Position numbers and translations under genes: made by a program
Part shown: positions 37,495 to 46,638 of the stretch, piece after piece
Layout of the letters: the number at the start of each line of letters is the position of its first letter
Position numbering within the stretch: position 1 is the stretch's first letter
Notes under the pieces: model-generated
What the model saw: the letters and a program-made list of their open reading frames with translations, nothing else
Database searches by the model: none
What the model was told of the DNA's origin: nothing
NCBI RefSeq assembly: GCF_004745865.1
Contig: NZ_SRKZ01000003.1
Span: forward strand, 248,001 to 312,000
Length of the DNA stretch: 64,000 bases
From: Hymenobacter wooponensis
GTDB taxonomy: Bacteria > Bacteroidota > Bacteroidia > Cytophagales > Hymenobacteraceae
Reading direction: 5' to 3'

Positions 37495-38589
37495 ATGAAA
37501 GGCACTATGTGGTATGTACTAACTGTGCTGACGCTGCTCTTAGCCGAGCCAGTAAAAGCGCAGTCGTTAGCGGGCATCTGGCAAGGTGTAGAAACTGATA
37601 CGGGGGAGCGGGAGCCGGATGCCACCTGGCCCGCCGAGTTACGCTTGCAGAAAGGCAAGGGCACCAACTTATTTGGGGTGCTTTACCAGGAAGTGGGCGA
37701 CGAGCCCAGGGTGTCCGTGACGTTTATGGTGCAGGCCACCCCTACCACCGCTGGGATGCGCTTGCAGCACCAGCAGAAGCTGAACGAAACCGGCCGCACG
37801 CCCGGCTCCTACTGGTGCGAGGGCTCTATCACCTTTACCTACGACCCTAAGCTGGAGAAGCTAACCGGCCACGCCACCTACGAGCCCGTTGGCAACTGCG
37901 ACGTGGGCACGTTTACGTTTTACCGCGTGAAGCTAAAATCTTCGGCTAAAGTGGCCGCGGGCATCGAAAGCTCCATTCGAGTATCGGGCCGCAATGTGCT
38001 GTGGTATGCTGACGCCGCCCTGAAACAGCCCGTGAATACGGGTAACACCTACCGCACCAAGCTCAGCAAAACCACCACCTTCTACCTCACCCAAGGCTTC
38101 TACCCTACCCGGCAAAGCGCCGTGGTGCCCATTACCATTCAGGTAACCGGCGCGGCACCAGCTAAAGTCCAACCCACTCCGCCAGCACCCGTGCGGCCAA
38201 CCCGGCCAGATACTGCCCGCCTTGACACTGCCCGCCGCGCCCCGGCCCCCATTCTGGCTCCAAAGCCCGTGGTACTGCCTACGGTACTGTTTAAGCTGGG
38301 CACGGCGGAGTTGCTGCCCGAAGGCCTGCCGGCGCTCGACCAGCTGGCCAGCGAGTTGAAGGCTAGGCCACTGCTGAAGCTGCGCGTGGCCGGGCATACA
38401 GACAAGATCGGGGAGCCCGATAAAAACCAGACTCTCTCGGAGCAGCGGGCCGAAGCCGTTAAAGCGTATCTGGTGAAGGCTGGCATTGCCGCCGAGCGCA
38501 TTAGCACCGTCGGCTTCGGTGATACTCGCCCTCTGTATGCCTCCCCCGATGCGCGCAACCGGCGCGTAGAAGTGGAAGAGGTGAAGTAA
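37495..38589 (+). CDS. OmpA-family protein
   Basis: A 364-residue exported protein. It has a signal peptide (MWYVLTVLTLLLAEPVKAQ), a beta-rich region at about 25-230, a Pro/Ala/Arg-rich linker near 235-265 and a C-terminal OmpA-like peptidoglycan-binding domain at about 270-364, with FKLGTAELLPEGLPALDQLA, VAGHTDKIG, LSEQRAEAVKAYL and GFGDTRPL. The domain binds diaminopimelate in the cell wall. The N-terminal part may carry out a lipocalin-like or unknown task. I chose the ATG at 37495, which directly precedes the signal peptide. Confidence 0.88.
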   Translation: MKGTMWYVLTVLTLLLAEPVKAQSLAGIWQGVETDTGEREPDATWPAELRLQKGKGTNLFGVLYQEVGDEPRVSVTFMVQATPTTAGMRLQHQQKLNETGRTPGSYWCEGSITFTYDPKLEKLTGHATYEPVGNCDVGTFTFYRVKLKSSAKVAAGIESSIRVSGRNVLWYADAALKQPVNTGNTYRTKLSKTTTFYLTQGFYPTRQSAVVPITIQVTGAAPAKVQPTPPAPVRPTRPDTARLDTARRAPAPILAPKPVVLPTVLFKLGTAELLPEGLPALDQLASELKARPLLKLRVAGHTDKIGEPDKNQTLSEQRAEAVKAYLVKAGIAAERISTVGFGDTRPLYASPDARNRRVEVEEVK

Positions 38590-38988
38590 TGGATACCCAG
38601 CTAAGGTGGCGGTTGTAGTATACTAACAGAACGACCCTATTTCATTAGTTGTCCAAGCAACTCACCCAATGTGGCTGGTCCATCAATTATGGGAACGTAG
38701 CTTCACCTGTTCTACCATAACATGGTCGTTATTCAAGTTAGCCTCTTTGCTCTAGGCCACAAGCCGGTTGGTTGTTCGGTACAAGTCTAAAAAGGAAAGC
38801 TGCTTGACGGTAGGCCACTTGCCATCTGGAAGGTCTATATTCTCCTAGTGGTGCAAACCAAGATGCTATGAATGTTTTTGGCAGATGACGTTACCGGAAG
38901 CCCGTTGTCTGTGTGCATATTGTGAGCGGTCCTCCCACTTCAAGCGAGGCCAACGCTTTCCGGCGCTTTCTGTCTACTATTTCTTTCT
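38590..38988. other. Intergenic region without visible gene
   Basis: 399 bases without a convincing ORF, repeat or structured element. A CTAGGCC 7-mer lies at about 38752. The promoter of the deacetylase gene is presumably within the last 100 bases, but no clear box pair was found. Confidence 0.3.
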
Positions 38989-39819
38989 ATGAACCCAAAG
39001 TTCCTGCTTCCCCTCGCCGCTTACTGCCTGCTAGGCCACTGCCCTAGCCACGCCCAAACTAAACCCGCTACTACCTGGAATAACAAGCAGTGCGCCGTAG
39101 TGCTTACCTACGACGATGCCATCGACGTAGACCTCGACAATGCCGTGCCAGCCCTTGACTCTATGAAATTCCGGGGTACTTTCTACCTCATTGGCTCCTC
39201 GCCGGTAGTGGCGAAGCGCCTGCCGGAGTGGCGCCGGGCAGCCCAACGGGGCCACGAGTTGGGCAACCACGCCCTCATGCACCCCTGCGACGGCAGCCTG
39301 CCGGGCCGCACCTTCGTAACTCCCGACAACGACCTGAGCAAGTACACCGTGAGCCGAGCCGTCAGTGAGATTCGGGCCAACAACGTGCTACTCAACGCCA
39401 TTGACGGTAAAACCGCCCGCACCTTTGCCTACCCCTGCGGCGACCTGCAGATTGGGGGCGTGAAGTTTTACGACCAGCTGAAGAACGATTTCGTGGGTGC
39501 CCGCGGCGTAACGGGTGGCCTACAAACCGCTGCGGAAGTAGACCTGACCAACATCGACAGCTACATGATCAACGGGCAGACCGGCGAGCAGCTGATTGAC
39601 TTGGTGAAAAAGGCCCAGCAGTCGCACACGCTGCTGGTGTTTCTGTTCCATGGGGTGGGCGGTGGCCACGGGCTGAACGTGGATCTGAAGGCCCATCGGC
39701 AGCTACTGCGCTATCTGAAGGCCCACGAGAAGGATATTTGGGTAGCTCCTATGGTGGAAGTCGCCGAGAAAATCAAAACCGTGCAGGCGGGTTCTGCCTT
39801 GGGCAAAGCCAAAGGCTAA
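38989..39819 (+). CDS. Secreted polysaccharide deacetylase (CE4)
   Basis: A 276-residue exported enzyme with a signal peptide (residues 1-22). NodB-type motifs are visible: VLTYDDA with catalytic and metal Asp (motif 1), HELGNHALMHP with the two metal His (motif 2) and RTFAYPCGD (motif 3). It should remove acetyl groups from N-acetylglucosamine polymers such as chitin, peptidoglycan or an exopolysaccharide. A terminator follows at 39851. No polysaccharide gene cluster is near. Confidence 0.9.
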   Translation: MNPKFLLPLAAYCLLGHCPSHAQTKPATTWNNKQCAVVLTYDDAIDVDLDNAVPALDSMKFRGTFYLIGSSPVVAKRLPEWRRAAQRGHELGNHALMHPCDGSLPGRTFVTPDNDLSKYTVSRAVSEIRANNVLLNAIDGKTARTFAYPCGDLQIGGVKFYDQLKNDFVGARGVTGGLQTAAEVDLTNIDSYMINGQTGEQLIDLVKKAQQSHTLLVFLFHGVGGGHGLNVDLKAHRQLLRYLKAHEKDIWVAPMVEVAEKIKTVQAGSALGKAKG

Positions 39820-39850
39820 GGGAGCTTCGTGTACTCACCGTAGCTCCACA

Positions 39851-39886
39851 AAAAGGCCCTCTTCCAGAACCTGGAAGAGGGCCTTT
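39851..39886. terminator. Terminator between convergent genes
   Basis: A long stem, AAAAGGCCCTCTTCCAG (39851-39867) with CTGGAAGAGGGCCTTT (39871-39886), with a tiny loop and A/T runs on each flank. It likely ends both the deacetylase gene and the leftward gene at 39919. Confidence 0.9.
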
Positions 39887-39918
39887 GCATATCGTAGAAA
39901 CAAGGTAGCTATGCCACC

Positions 39919-40200
39919 TTACAGGTTCACTTTGCCGGTTTCGCCGCCTGATACGCCGGTGCCGCTGCTGATGCTGTTGCCACCTACGTCGCCATCCTGG
40001 GCGTTGCCGGGGGCATCGTAGTTAGGCGCACCAGACCGGACGCGGGCCCCTTTTATTTCCTGGCCGCCTTCGGTGCCGCCGCTGCCGGAGTTGTCATCGG
40101 CGTTCAGGCCGGTATCGTGGCTGCCGGGGAAATATTGGCCTTCGGGCTGGCGCTGGTCGCCAGATTGTGAAGCGTTGGATTCGTTATCGGGAGTGTTCAT
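39919..40200 (-). CDS. Disordered hydrophilic protein
   Basis: A 93-residue protein rich in Gly, Asn, Asp, Ser and Gln with almost no hydrophobic residues (GQYFPGSHDTG, GSGGTEGG, SISSGTGVSGG). Such composition predicts an intrinsically disordered protein, like stress-linked hydrophilins. It faces the deacetylase gene and sits just before the Ferritin_2 pair, leftward. A similar larger protein is at 43872. No family is recognised. Confidence 0.7.
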   Translation of the reverse strand: MNTPDNESNASQSGDQRQPEGQYFPGSHDTGLNADDNSGSGGTEGGQEIKGARVRSGAPNYDAPGNAQDGDVGGNSISSGTGVSGGETGKVNL

Positions 40201-40356
40201 AGCATGTTGGGTTGAAAGCTGGATCGGGAGAGACTACTTGCCTATACGTAGCGCCTCGGCCCTGCGTTGGATGCTAGTGGTGTACTCTCCTAGGCCATCC
40301 GTGCAGCTACTATCATACAAATGGGCACTCATATCACCTATCGGCGGCACTAAACG

Positions 40357-40400
40357 CACAAGAGCGTGCTGCCAGTCAGGTGAGGCAACACGCTCTTGTG
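40357..40400 (-). terminator. Terminator of the Ferritin_2 operon
   Basis: CACAAGAGCGTG (40357-40368) pairs with CACGCTCTTGTG (40389-40400) over a 12-bp perfect stem with a 20-base loop, 17 bases beyond the stop of the gene at 40418. Confidence 0.8.
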
Positions 40401-40417
40401 AACTGTATACGAAAACT

Positions 40418-41311
40418 TTACTTGATAAAGTTGCCGGCAATAGCCAACACTGTGTTTGGATCGAGGGGCTCGTCAAAGGCTTCAGATGCCTCTGCGGTCG
40501 AAACGCCGAATACCGACACCAGATTTACGCCGGCCTGGGTTACGTTGGCCTCACTCGGATACGCTTCGGCGGGCATGCCTGGGCCGTAGACGGGAGCCGT
40601 GTACATGGGGGCTGGGCCACCATTGTCGTCGCCCGAAATCCAGCTTTTGGGCTTGGAAGTAAGCGGACCTGGTATGCCCTGCGGACCACCCCGGCGCACC
40701 GTCCGGATGTGGGAAGCGTGACGTGCTTCTACGGAGTGAATGTTGAGAGCCGCCTCTAGCACGGTGTTGTTGCTGATGAGGAGTGGAGCTCCGCCTTTGT
40801 AGGCACGCACGCCGGTATCTTCTAAAGCCTGGGCTACGGCGAAGAACGTTCCGGCATTCGTGAATACATCTGGGAATAAGGGAGCCCGGGCGCCACCTTT
40901 GGCACCCGTGAAATCAAACGCACCGGCGCCTGGGTCGGGGATAGCAGCACTGCCCAGCACGCTGCGCAGGAAATTCACGTGGTTGCGCTCATCGTTGCGG
41001 ATGATAGTGACGGAGTCGCGCAGTTGGCCGGATAGTAGGCCAGGGGCATCCAGCCCCATTTGATAGAAGTAGTACTCGAGGTATTCCAGCTTGAGAGCGA
41101 AGTTGAGCACAAACTTAATTTGCTCACTCAGCCCCGATGACTGCCCGTAGGCCTTTTGCAGCACGCCGCCCAACGCCAGCGGCACCGCCGCCACAGCCAG
41201 CTTCTTGCCAAAGCCCGCAAAGTGACGGAACATCTGGCGGCGCTGATCGAGGCGCTCATACACCTCCGGGTCAACCCGCTCGATTTCAGAAATCAGGTTT
41301 AAAATATTCAT
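40418..41311 (-). CDS. Ferritin_2 domain protein (second gene of pair)
   Basis: A 297-residue ferritin-like protein (Pfam Ferritin_2, related to plant desiccation protein PCC13-62). A hydrophobic stretch (KKLAVAAVPLALGGVLQKAYG, about 36-56) follows a basic n-region, like a long export signal. Four-helix-bundle metal ligands are plausible in LKLEYLEYYFY, RNDERNHVNFL, QALEDTGVRAY and SVEARHASHIR. The C-terminal part is Pro/Gly-rich and unlike known members. It is 44 bases after the gene at 41356-42123 in the same direction, so both are one operon. Function may relate to stress or iron storage. Confidence 0.85.
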   Translation of the reverse strand: MNILNLISEIERVDPEVYERLDQRRQMFRHFAGFGKKLAVAAVPLALGGVLQKAYGQSSGLSEQIKFVLNFALKLEYLEYYFYQMGLDAPGLLSGQLRDSVTIIRNDERNHVNFLRSVLGSAAIPDPGAGAFDFTGAKGGARAPLFPDVFTNAGTFFAVAQALEDTGVRAYKGGAPLLISNNTVLEAALNIHSVEARHASHIRTVRRGGPQGIPGPLTSKPKSWISGDDNGGPAPMYTAPVYGPGMPAEAYPSEANVTQAGVNLVSVFGVSTAEASEAFDEPLDPNTVLAIAGNFIK

Positions 41312-41355
41312 GGGTAGGGTTTTAGACGATATGAGAACTGAAAGAACTACCTACC

Positions 41356-42123
41356 CTACTCGCGGGGCAGCTTACTAACGTTGATTTTGGAACCCGGCTT
41401 TAGGTACTTGTTGGCCATGGAAGCCACTTGCGAAGGCCGCAACGACATCTCTAGGCCAGTGCTTTGGCTTACTACATCGGGCGTCACGAACGTACCAAAC
41501 TGAATCAGGTCCCGAATCAGGGCGGCGTGGCGGGCTTCTACCGACACTATTTTGCCCGCCAGCCCCAGGTACACCGGGTTGCTGATGAGCGGCCCAGCCC
41601 CATTGTATGCTGCTACTCCTAAGTCCTCGAAGGCTTTAGCGGCCCCCAACACGCTACTGCGGCTGCCGAAGTTGATGCTGGAGAAGTCAGGCTCCAAGTC
41701 CTCAATGGGAGTTCCACCGTTGGCGGCAATACCAGCCTTCAAAAAGTCGCGGTGAATGCGCTCATGGGCTTCAATATCCTTGAAAACCAACTTTTCAGCT
41801 TCTGAGGCTGAGGCATAATACCCGCCCTTCAATACTTGGGCGTAGAACGCAGCTTCCAGTTGCTCCAGCGCGTAGGCAAAGTTCAGGATGCCGAAGTCGC
41901 CGCTGCCCACGTTCACTACGCGGTTGTTGTCATTCTTACTGTCGCTACTGGCAGCCTCACTCAATTCCTTATCCAACTGGTTGTCGTCGCAACCGGCTAG
42001 CATTAGTCCAGTCAGGACCACTCCGGCCCCGGTAAAGCGCAAAAATGATCGACGCTTCAAGGGCCCATTAGGACCAGCCTCAGCCACTGCGGCTGCGGAA
42101 CTCTCTTTAAAAAGCTCAAACAT
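41356..42123 (-). CDS. Ferritin_2 domain lipoprotein (first gene of pair)
   Basis: A 255-residue protein with an N-terminal cytoplasmic stretch and then KRRSFLRFTGAGVVLTGLMLAGC: a twin-arginine-like motif with a lipobox ending at Cys46, so it is probably exported folded and lipidated. The Ferritin_2 domain follows, with LEQLEAAFYAQVL, IEAHERIHRDFL, AFEDLGVAAYNGA and SVEARHAALIRDL supplying likely metal ligands. Folding before export would fit a metal-loaded protein. It is upstream of and cotranscribed with its paralogue. Confidence 0.88.
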   Translation of the reverse strand: MFELFKESSAAAVAEAGPNGPLKRRSFLRFTGAGVVLTGLMLAGCDDNQLDKELSEAASSDSKNDNNRVVNVGSGDFGILNFAYALEQLEAAFYAQVLKGGYYASASEAEKLVFKDIEAHERIHRDFLKAGIAANGGTPIEDLEPDFSSINFGSRSSVLGAAKAFEDLGVAAYNGAGPLISNPVYLGLAGKIVSVEARHAALIRDLIQFGTFVTPDVVSQSTGLEMSLRPSQVASMANKYLKPGSKINVSKLPRE

Positions 42124-42657
42124 ACAGTTAGGATTTAGGTGGGAAAAAATGTTACTAACCTGAGCTACGCTTCCGTTCCCAATTTCGGATTTACAATGCC
42201 CGAATAATATACTTATAGCTTTATAAATCAGTATTTATAACGCCAAATACATGATAAAACACTGTGCTTTTGCACTTTACAACTATGTCATTTTGAATAA
42301 GGGTTTTTAATTCCAAGTTGGTTGCCCAATCTTGGCACCTCTATTCCATTCGCCAACTTCATCCTAGTCAGTAACCGCTTCTTTCTTGCCCAAAGTGGCC
42401 AATGGATTACAAGAGTTGCTAAAACCATGTCACTAAAACCTCCTATTTATCCTAAGACATGGAAATAGCATCATTTGCTAACTAGTTGGGGGCACTAACC
42501 AGTCTAGTTGATAACTGGCGCGGCACCGGTTGCAGCCAGGCCTTTGCCAGTATTTAAACTCGTTTCCATCAGCCTTAACGCATTGCATCACGCATTAAAG
42601 CACTAGGCTTGTAGTTTAGAGGCAGAAACCGCTTCCCTTCTCTCGACAGCTGCCGAC
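42124..42657. other. Divergent intergenic region
   Basis: 534 bases between the Ferritin_2 operon and the esterase gene. AT-rich part at about 42170-42310. No ORF or clear structured RNA. A TAGTTTAG at about 42612 resembles the -7 box (one mismatch) for the esterase gene. I see no perfect promoter for the leftward operon. Confidence 0.35.
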
Positions 42658-43662
42658 ATGATATCCCTGAAAAAGCTGCTAGGCCACACCACAACTGGTA
42701 TGCAGTTGCTGGCCCTGCTAGTGTTTGCGCATTCAGCTGTAGCCCAACAGCCTACGGCCCCGCGTGATACTTCCTTCACCACCTACAGCGCCTACACAAA
42801 AGCCAAGAAGCAGAACCCAGCCATCAGTATTGCCCGCCCGACGGTGCCCCGGAGCGTGCAGAAGCAAATGAATGTGGCCTACTGCACGCAGGGCACCCAC
42901 GCGCTTATGCTTGATGTGTTCTACCCGAAACCCTCACGGCGGAAAGAGAGGCCCGCCGTATTGCTGGTGCACGGCGGAGGGTGGCGCTCCGGCGACCGGT
43001 CGCAGCATGTACCCATGGCACAGCAGCTGGCGGCCAAGGGCTATGTGGCCGTAACGGCGGAGTACCGGCTATCGACGGAGGCGCCCTATCCGGCGGCAGT
43101 GCAGGACCTCAGGGCGGCTATTCGTTGGATGCGCGCCAATGCCCGCACGTATGGCATTGATACCGCCCGCATTGCGGTATGGGGCTTTTCGGCGGGCGGA
43201 CAGCTGGCCTCCCTCATTGGCACTACCAATGCCGACCCGCTTTACGAAACCGGCAATTGCTACCCTACCCACTCCAGCAGTGTGCAAGCCATAGTAGACG
43301 TTGACGGGATTCTTGCCTTTATCCACCCGGAGTCGGGCGAGGGCGACGACCGCAAGAACATCTCAGCCGCTACGCACTGGTTTGGCAGCCCTAAAACAGA
43401 ACATCCGGAACTGTGGCAGCAGGCCTCGGCGCTTAACCACGTAAGCCCTAAAACTCCGCCCATCCTGTTCATCAACAGTAGCGTTGACCGCATGCACGCC
43501 GGCCGCGACGATATGAGGCAGCAGCTCAGCAAGCTGGGCATTTACACCGAAGTACACAGCTTTCCGGATGCCCCTCACCCCTTTCCCCTGTTCAACCCAT
43601 GGTTTGAGCCGACCCTCAACTACACGGTTGATTTTCTGGACAAGGTGTTAAAAAAGCGTTGA
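42658..43662 (+). CDS. Exported alpha/beta hydrolase, BD-FAE/esterase type
   Basis: A 334-residue secreted esterase-like enzyme. It has a signal peptide (about residues 1-30), the oxyanion motif LLVHGGGWRSGD, the AEYRLSTEAPYPAAVQDLRAAIRWMRANA segment typical of the BD-FAE/hormone-sensitive lipase-like group, the nucleophile elbow WGFSAGGQLA and a C-terminal His in FPDAPHPFPLF. It probably removes acetyl, feruloyl or similar esters from plant or microbial polymers. It is a single gene; substrate not known. Confidence 0.9.
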   Translation: MISLKKLLGHTTTGMQLLALLVFAHSAVAQQPTAPRDTSFTTYSAYTKAKKQNPAISIARPTVPRSVQKQMNVAYCTQGTHALMLDVFYPKPSRRKERPAVLLVHGGGWRSGDRSQHVPMAQQLAAKGYVAVTAEYRLSTEAPYPAAVQDLRAAIRWMRANARTYGIDTARIAVWGFSAGGQLASLIGTTNADPLYETGNCYPTHSSSVQAIVDVDGILAFIHPESGEGDDRKNISAATHWFGSPKTEHPELWQQASALNHVSPKTPPILFINSSVDRMHAGRDDMRQQLSKLGIYTEVHSFPDAPHPFPLFNPWFEPTLNYTVDFLDKVLKKR

Positions 43663-43871
43663 GGAGCCGCCAAGTTCGGAATTACCATTACCGCTAGGCT
43701 CCACAAAGAGGCCGAGCGGTTTCGTTTATAGCTCACTGAGATGCCAGTAGCACCAGTCAATGCTATGGCTTGACGCAATGTAACGCCTTCCCTCACTGTA
43801 ACTTTCCTAGGCCAGGGCAGTACGAGAAATGACTTCCGAGTCATGAGTACTAACCTAACCCCTACCGTGCT

Positions 43872-44432
43872 ATGTCAGCTAACTTCCCACCCAACGATGA
43901 ACAGAACAACGCTATGGACCCCGCCCAGCTAGGAGCTGATCAGGGACCTGGCTCTTCTCCGGAAGAAGATCCACGGGATATGTCTACGGTGCTAGCCAAT
44001 GCGGGCAATTATCGCGACGAGATTGGCGTCCGTACCCCTGAGGACGAGCATGGCCGACACTCCGGCAGCCCGCAGATGGAGCGAGGCTCTGACTTTGACC
44101 AGCAACGGCGCGAAGGAGCAGCGGGCGACGGAGATAACTCCCGCTCACTAGGCCGTGGTCAGGGCATGGGGCGCACCGGCTTCAATAGCGACGAGGACCG
44201 GGGCTACGACCAAAGTGGGCATCGAGGTGGCCTAGGCACCAGTGGTGGCCGCGATGACCTCTCCAACCGCAACCCCGCTGCCGACCAAAACGCCTTCACA
44301 GGTGGCTACGGTGGCGGCGACTACGACCAGCCCGACGAGACCATGAGCCAGCGCATTGGTATGAACAGCCGTAACCCCACCGATGAGCCACCCCAAGCGC
44401 AACACGGTAACGCTGTAAACGAGTCAGAATAA
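43872..44432 (+). CDS. Large disordered hydrophilic protein
   Basis: A 186-residue protein almost without hydrophobic residues, rich in Gly, Asp, Asn, Arg, Gln and Glu (GADQGPGSSPEEDPRD, GRHSGSPQMERGSD, GGYGGGDYDQ). It has repeated GRxxG and RxxxD pieces but no exact repeat. Such proteins are typically intrinsically disordered and often desiccation or stress related. A strong terminator follows. With the smaller protein at 39919 it flanks the Ferritin_2 pair, which supports a common stress theme; this is inference. Confidence 0.75.
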   Translation: MSANFPPNDEQNNAMDPAQLGADQGPGSSPEEDPRDMSTVLANAGNYRDEIGVRTPEDEHGRHSGSPQMERGSDFDQQRREGAAGDGDNSRSLGRGQGMGRTGFNSDEDRGYDQSGHRGGLGTSGGRDDLSNRNPAADQNAFTGGYGGGDYDQPDETMSQRIGMNSRNPTDEPPQAQHGNAVNESE

Positions 44433-44447
44433 ATTAGGCGCCTCTTT

Positions 44448-44484
44448 GTGTCCCTGCAGCCAAGGTTTGCAGGGACACTTTTTT
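44448..44484 (+). terminator. Terminator after the disordered-protein gene
   Basis: GTGTCCCTGCA (44448-44458) pairs with TGCAGGGACAC (44468-44478), 9-base loop, followed by T6. Confidence 0.93.
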
Positions 44485-44702
44485 GTTAGCCCACAGCCTC
44501 TGCCTGCGGCTACTTGCTGCAGCTGACAATCACGTATCAGCAGCCGGCAAGCTGCTGTCGCTACTCGCGTATACGAGGCCGTTTTAGATGTTCACAATGG
44601 AGGCAGACCAACGGAATATCAGCACAGCCTTTATAATATATACTGCTATTTACCAGTCTATTATACACTACCATTTATTCTACTAATGTATAGTAGCTTT
44701 TC

Positions 44703-44734
44703 TTGTGGCTTCAGGGATAAACGCTTTACATTTC
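44703..44734 (+). promoter_or_regulatory. Possible promoter of ada
   Basis: TTG at 44703-44705, 21 bases, then TACATTTC at 44727-44734 (one mismatch to TAnnTTTG). It lies 126 bases before the ada start, in an otherwise empty AT-rich gap of 376 bases (44485-44860) where I see no other feature. Confidence 0.4.
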
Positions 44735-44860
44735 GAACAACGGTGAGTGTTTGAAGAAGAAAATGCTTGTTCATTTTCCGGTTGCGGGCCGGAGCAGAGT
44801 AGGCTTGTTTTGCCTATGCTTTTCCCAAAGAGCTTCTGCCCACGCAAGCCTGCTTACCTT

Positions 44861-45919
44861 ATGAACTCCATGCTACTTCCCTCCACCCTTGAGTGCTACC
44901 AGGCCCTGGTAAATAAGGATGCATCGTATGAAGGCCGCTTTATTGCGGCGGTTAAAACTACGGGCATTTTCTGCCGGCCCACCTGCACAGCTCGTAAGCC
45001 TAAGCCAGAAAATGTGGAGTTCTTCGCTACCACCAAGCAAGCGCTGCTGCACGGCTATCGGCCCTGTAAAGTGTGTATTCCGCTTGAGTCGCGCGACTCC
45101 ACCCCGGCCTACATTCAGGCCTTGCTCAATGAGCTAGGCCACCACCCAACGGTAAAGATCAGTGACTCAGTGCTGCGCCAAAGAGGGATGGAGCCGGCTA
45201 CCATTAGAAGGTGGTTTCTGCGCCAGCACGGTATCACCTTTCAGGCATATCAGCGGCTAAACCGCATTAATGTGGCGTTTAAAAAACTCCAGCGCGGCGA
45301 GTCAGTGACGGTGGCCGCTTTCGATAGTGGCTATGAGTCGCTGAGCGGATTTCAGGACTCTTTCAAAGCCGTTTTCGGCGTATCGCCTCGTCAGAGCCGG
45401 GAGCAGCAGATCATCAACCTTACTCGGCTGGAAACCCCTTTAGGCACTATGCTGGCCTGCGGGACTGAGGCTGGTATTTGTTTGCTTGAGTTTACAGACC
45501 GCCGGATGCTCGAAACAGAGCTAAAGGACTTGGCCCGCCGCCTCAATGCTACCATCGTGCAGGGCGAAAACCCTCATTTTGGGCTCTTGCGCACCCAGCT
45601 AGCTGAGTATTTCGCAGGCACTAGGCAAACGTTTACGATACCCCTGCTCACGCCGGGCACTGCGTTCCAGCAGGCCGTTTGGCAGGAGCTGCAGTCTATT
45701 CCGTACGGCATTACCCGCTCCTATGGCCAGCAAGCCCTGGCCCTTGCGCGGCCCAGCGCCGTGCGGGCGGTGGCCTCCGCCAACGGCATGAACCGCGTGG
45801 CCATCCTGATTCCCTGCCACCGCGTTATTGGCTCCAATGGGCAGCTCACGGGCTACGCCGGTGGCTTATGGCGCAAGCAGTGGCTGCTAGATCTGGAAGC
45901 CGGGCGCAGAAACGACTAA
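44861..45919 (+). CDS. ada: Ada, bifunctional transcriptional activator and methylated-DNA repair protein
   Basis: A 352-residue protein repairing O6-methylguanine and methylphosphotriesters and activating the adaptive response. N-terminal zinc domain: Cys38 and Cys42 in FCRPTC, Cys69 and Cys72 in CKVC, the same numbers as in E. coli Ada, which supports the start at 44861 over 44747. An AraC-type HTH region follows (about 85-185, [15 protein letters not shown] and [17 protein letters not shown]). The C-terminal MGMT domain has the active-site Cys319 in IPCHRVIG. Methylation of Cys38 should switch on its own gene. Confidence 0.96.
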   Translation: MNSMLLPSTLECYQALVNKDASYEGRFIAAVKTTGIFCRPTCTARKPKPENVEFFATTKQALLHGYRPCKVCIPLESRDSTPAYIQALLNELGHHPTVKISDSVLRQRGMEPATIRRWFLRQHGITFQAYQRLNRINVAFKKLQRGESVTVAAFDSGYESLSGFQDSFKAVFGVSPRQSREQQIINLTRLETPLGTMLACGTEAGICLLEFTDRRMLETELKDLARRLNATIVQGENPHFGLLRTQLAEYFAGTRQTFTIPLLTPGTAFQQAVWQELQSIPYGITRSYGQQALALARPSAVRAVASANGMNRVAILIPCHRVIGSNGQLTGYAGGLWRKQWLLDLEAGRRND

Positions 45920-46112
45920 GCTCAGGTAGTAGGTCTTAGTACAATATTGTGGCGTTGGTCTTCTTTGACCTCGTCAAGCCTTGAAACATATAACCCTTTC
46001 TATCAAATACTTATTCCCTCATCTAAGTATATACAAAGGCACTTTGGCCTACGGAAGCTCAGCGAATGGTATGCTTGTTGCCAAGCTCAACCAGCACCCT
46101 ATTCTCTGCTTT

Positions 46113-46340
46113 ATGTTTCCTACTGAAGATTCATTTCGCACGGCCCTGCAGAAAGGGCAAATGAGCACTGCCGCCATCTTGCTGGCACAACTGATTGTGG
46201 CCCGTCATGAGCAGCACGCCCACGTAGGGCTGGTACAGGAAGTGCGCGTGCACCGCTACTGTGAGCAGCTGGTGGAGCAAGGGCACCATATGAATGCCGA
46301 CACCCTTCTGGAAGCGGCTCACCATTATATACCCGCGTAA
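46113..46340 (+). CDS. Small hypothetical His-rich protein
   Basis: A 75-residue helical protein with many His (ARHEQHAHVG, EQGHHMNADTL, EAAHHYIPA). The frame opens at 45981, but the ATG at 46113 begins the helical part (MFPTEDSFRTALQKG) and seems the better start. Unknown; possibly metal binding from its His pairs. It is 23 bases before the next small gene and so is likely cotranscribed. Confidence 0.5.
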   Translation: MFPTEDSFRTALQKGQMSTAAILLAQLIVARHEQHAHVGLVQEVRVHRYCEQLVEQGHHMNADTLLEAAHHYIPA

Positions 46341-46363
46341 GCTCCTTTTGCGTACGCAAAGGT

Positions 46364-46585
46364 ATGAGCACCATTCAGCCCCCTCTCCCCGAATTGCCGG
46401 AGCAACCAGATCAGTCGGCTAACACCAGCGGTATTCCCTCTCTTGAGGAGTTAGCTGCTCTCACCGGCCTGTTCAACCCCGCCCAGATTGTGGAAGAACT
46501 CGAGCAACTAGAGGAACTAGATAACTCTGAGCAACCCCGTCCTGATCCTAACACCCCTCTAACCGGAGGCCTGGCTCCCCAGTAA
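46364..46585 (+). CDS. Small acidic Pro/Glu-rich protein
   Basis: A 73-residue acidic protein (LPELPEQPDQ, EELAALTGLFNP, QIVEELEQLEELDN). It is helical in the middle and disordered at both ends. I do not recognise it. It starts 23 bases after the previous small gene and is followed by a strong hairpin at 46639, so the two make a short transcription unit. Confidence 0.55.
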   Translation: MSTIQPPLPELPEQPDQSANTSGIPSLEELAALTGLFNPAQIVEELEQLEELDNSEQPRPDPNTPLTGGLAPQ

Positions 46586-46638
46586 CCCTTTGTTTGCTTA
46601 GGGCACCGGCTAAAGCTTTACTCTGCCCTTCTCATTTG

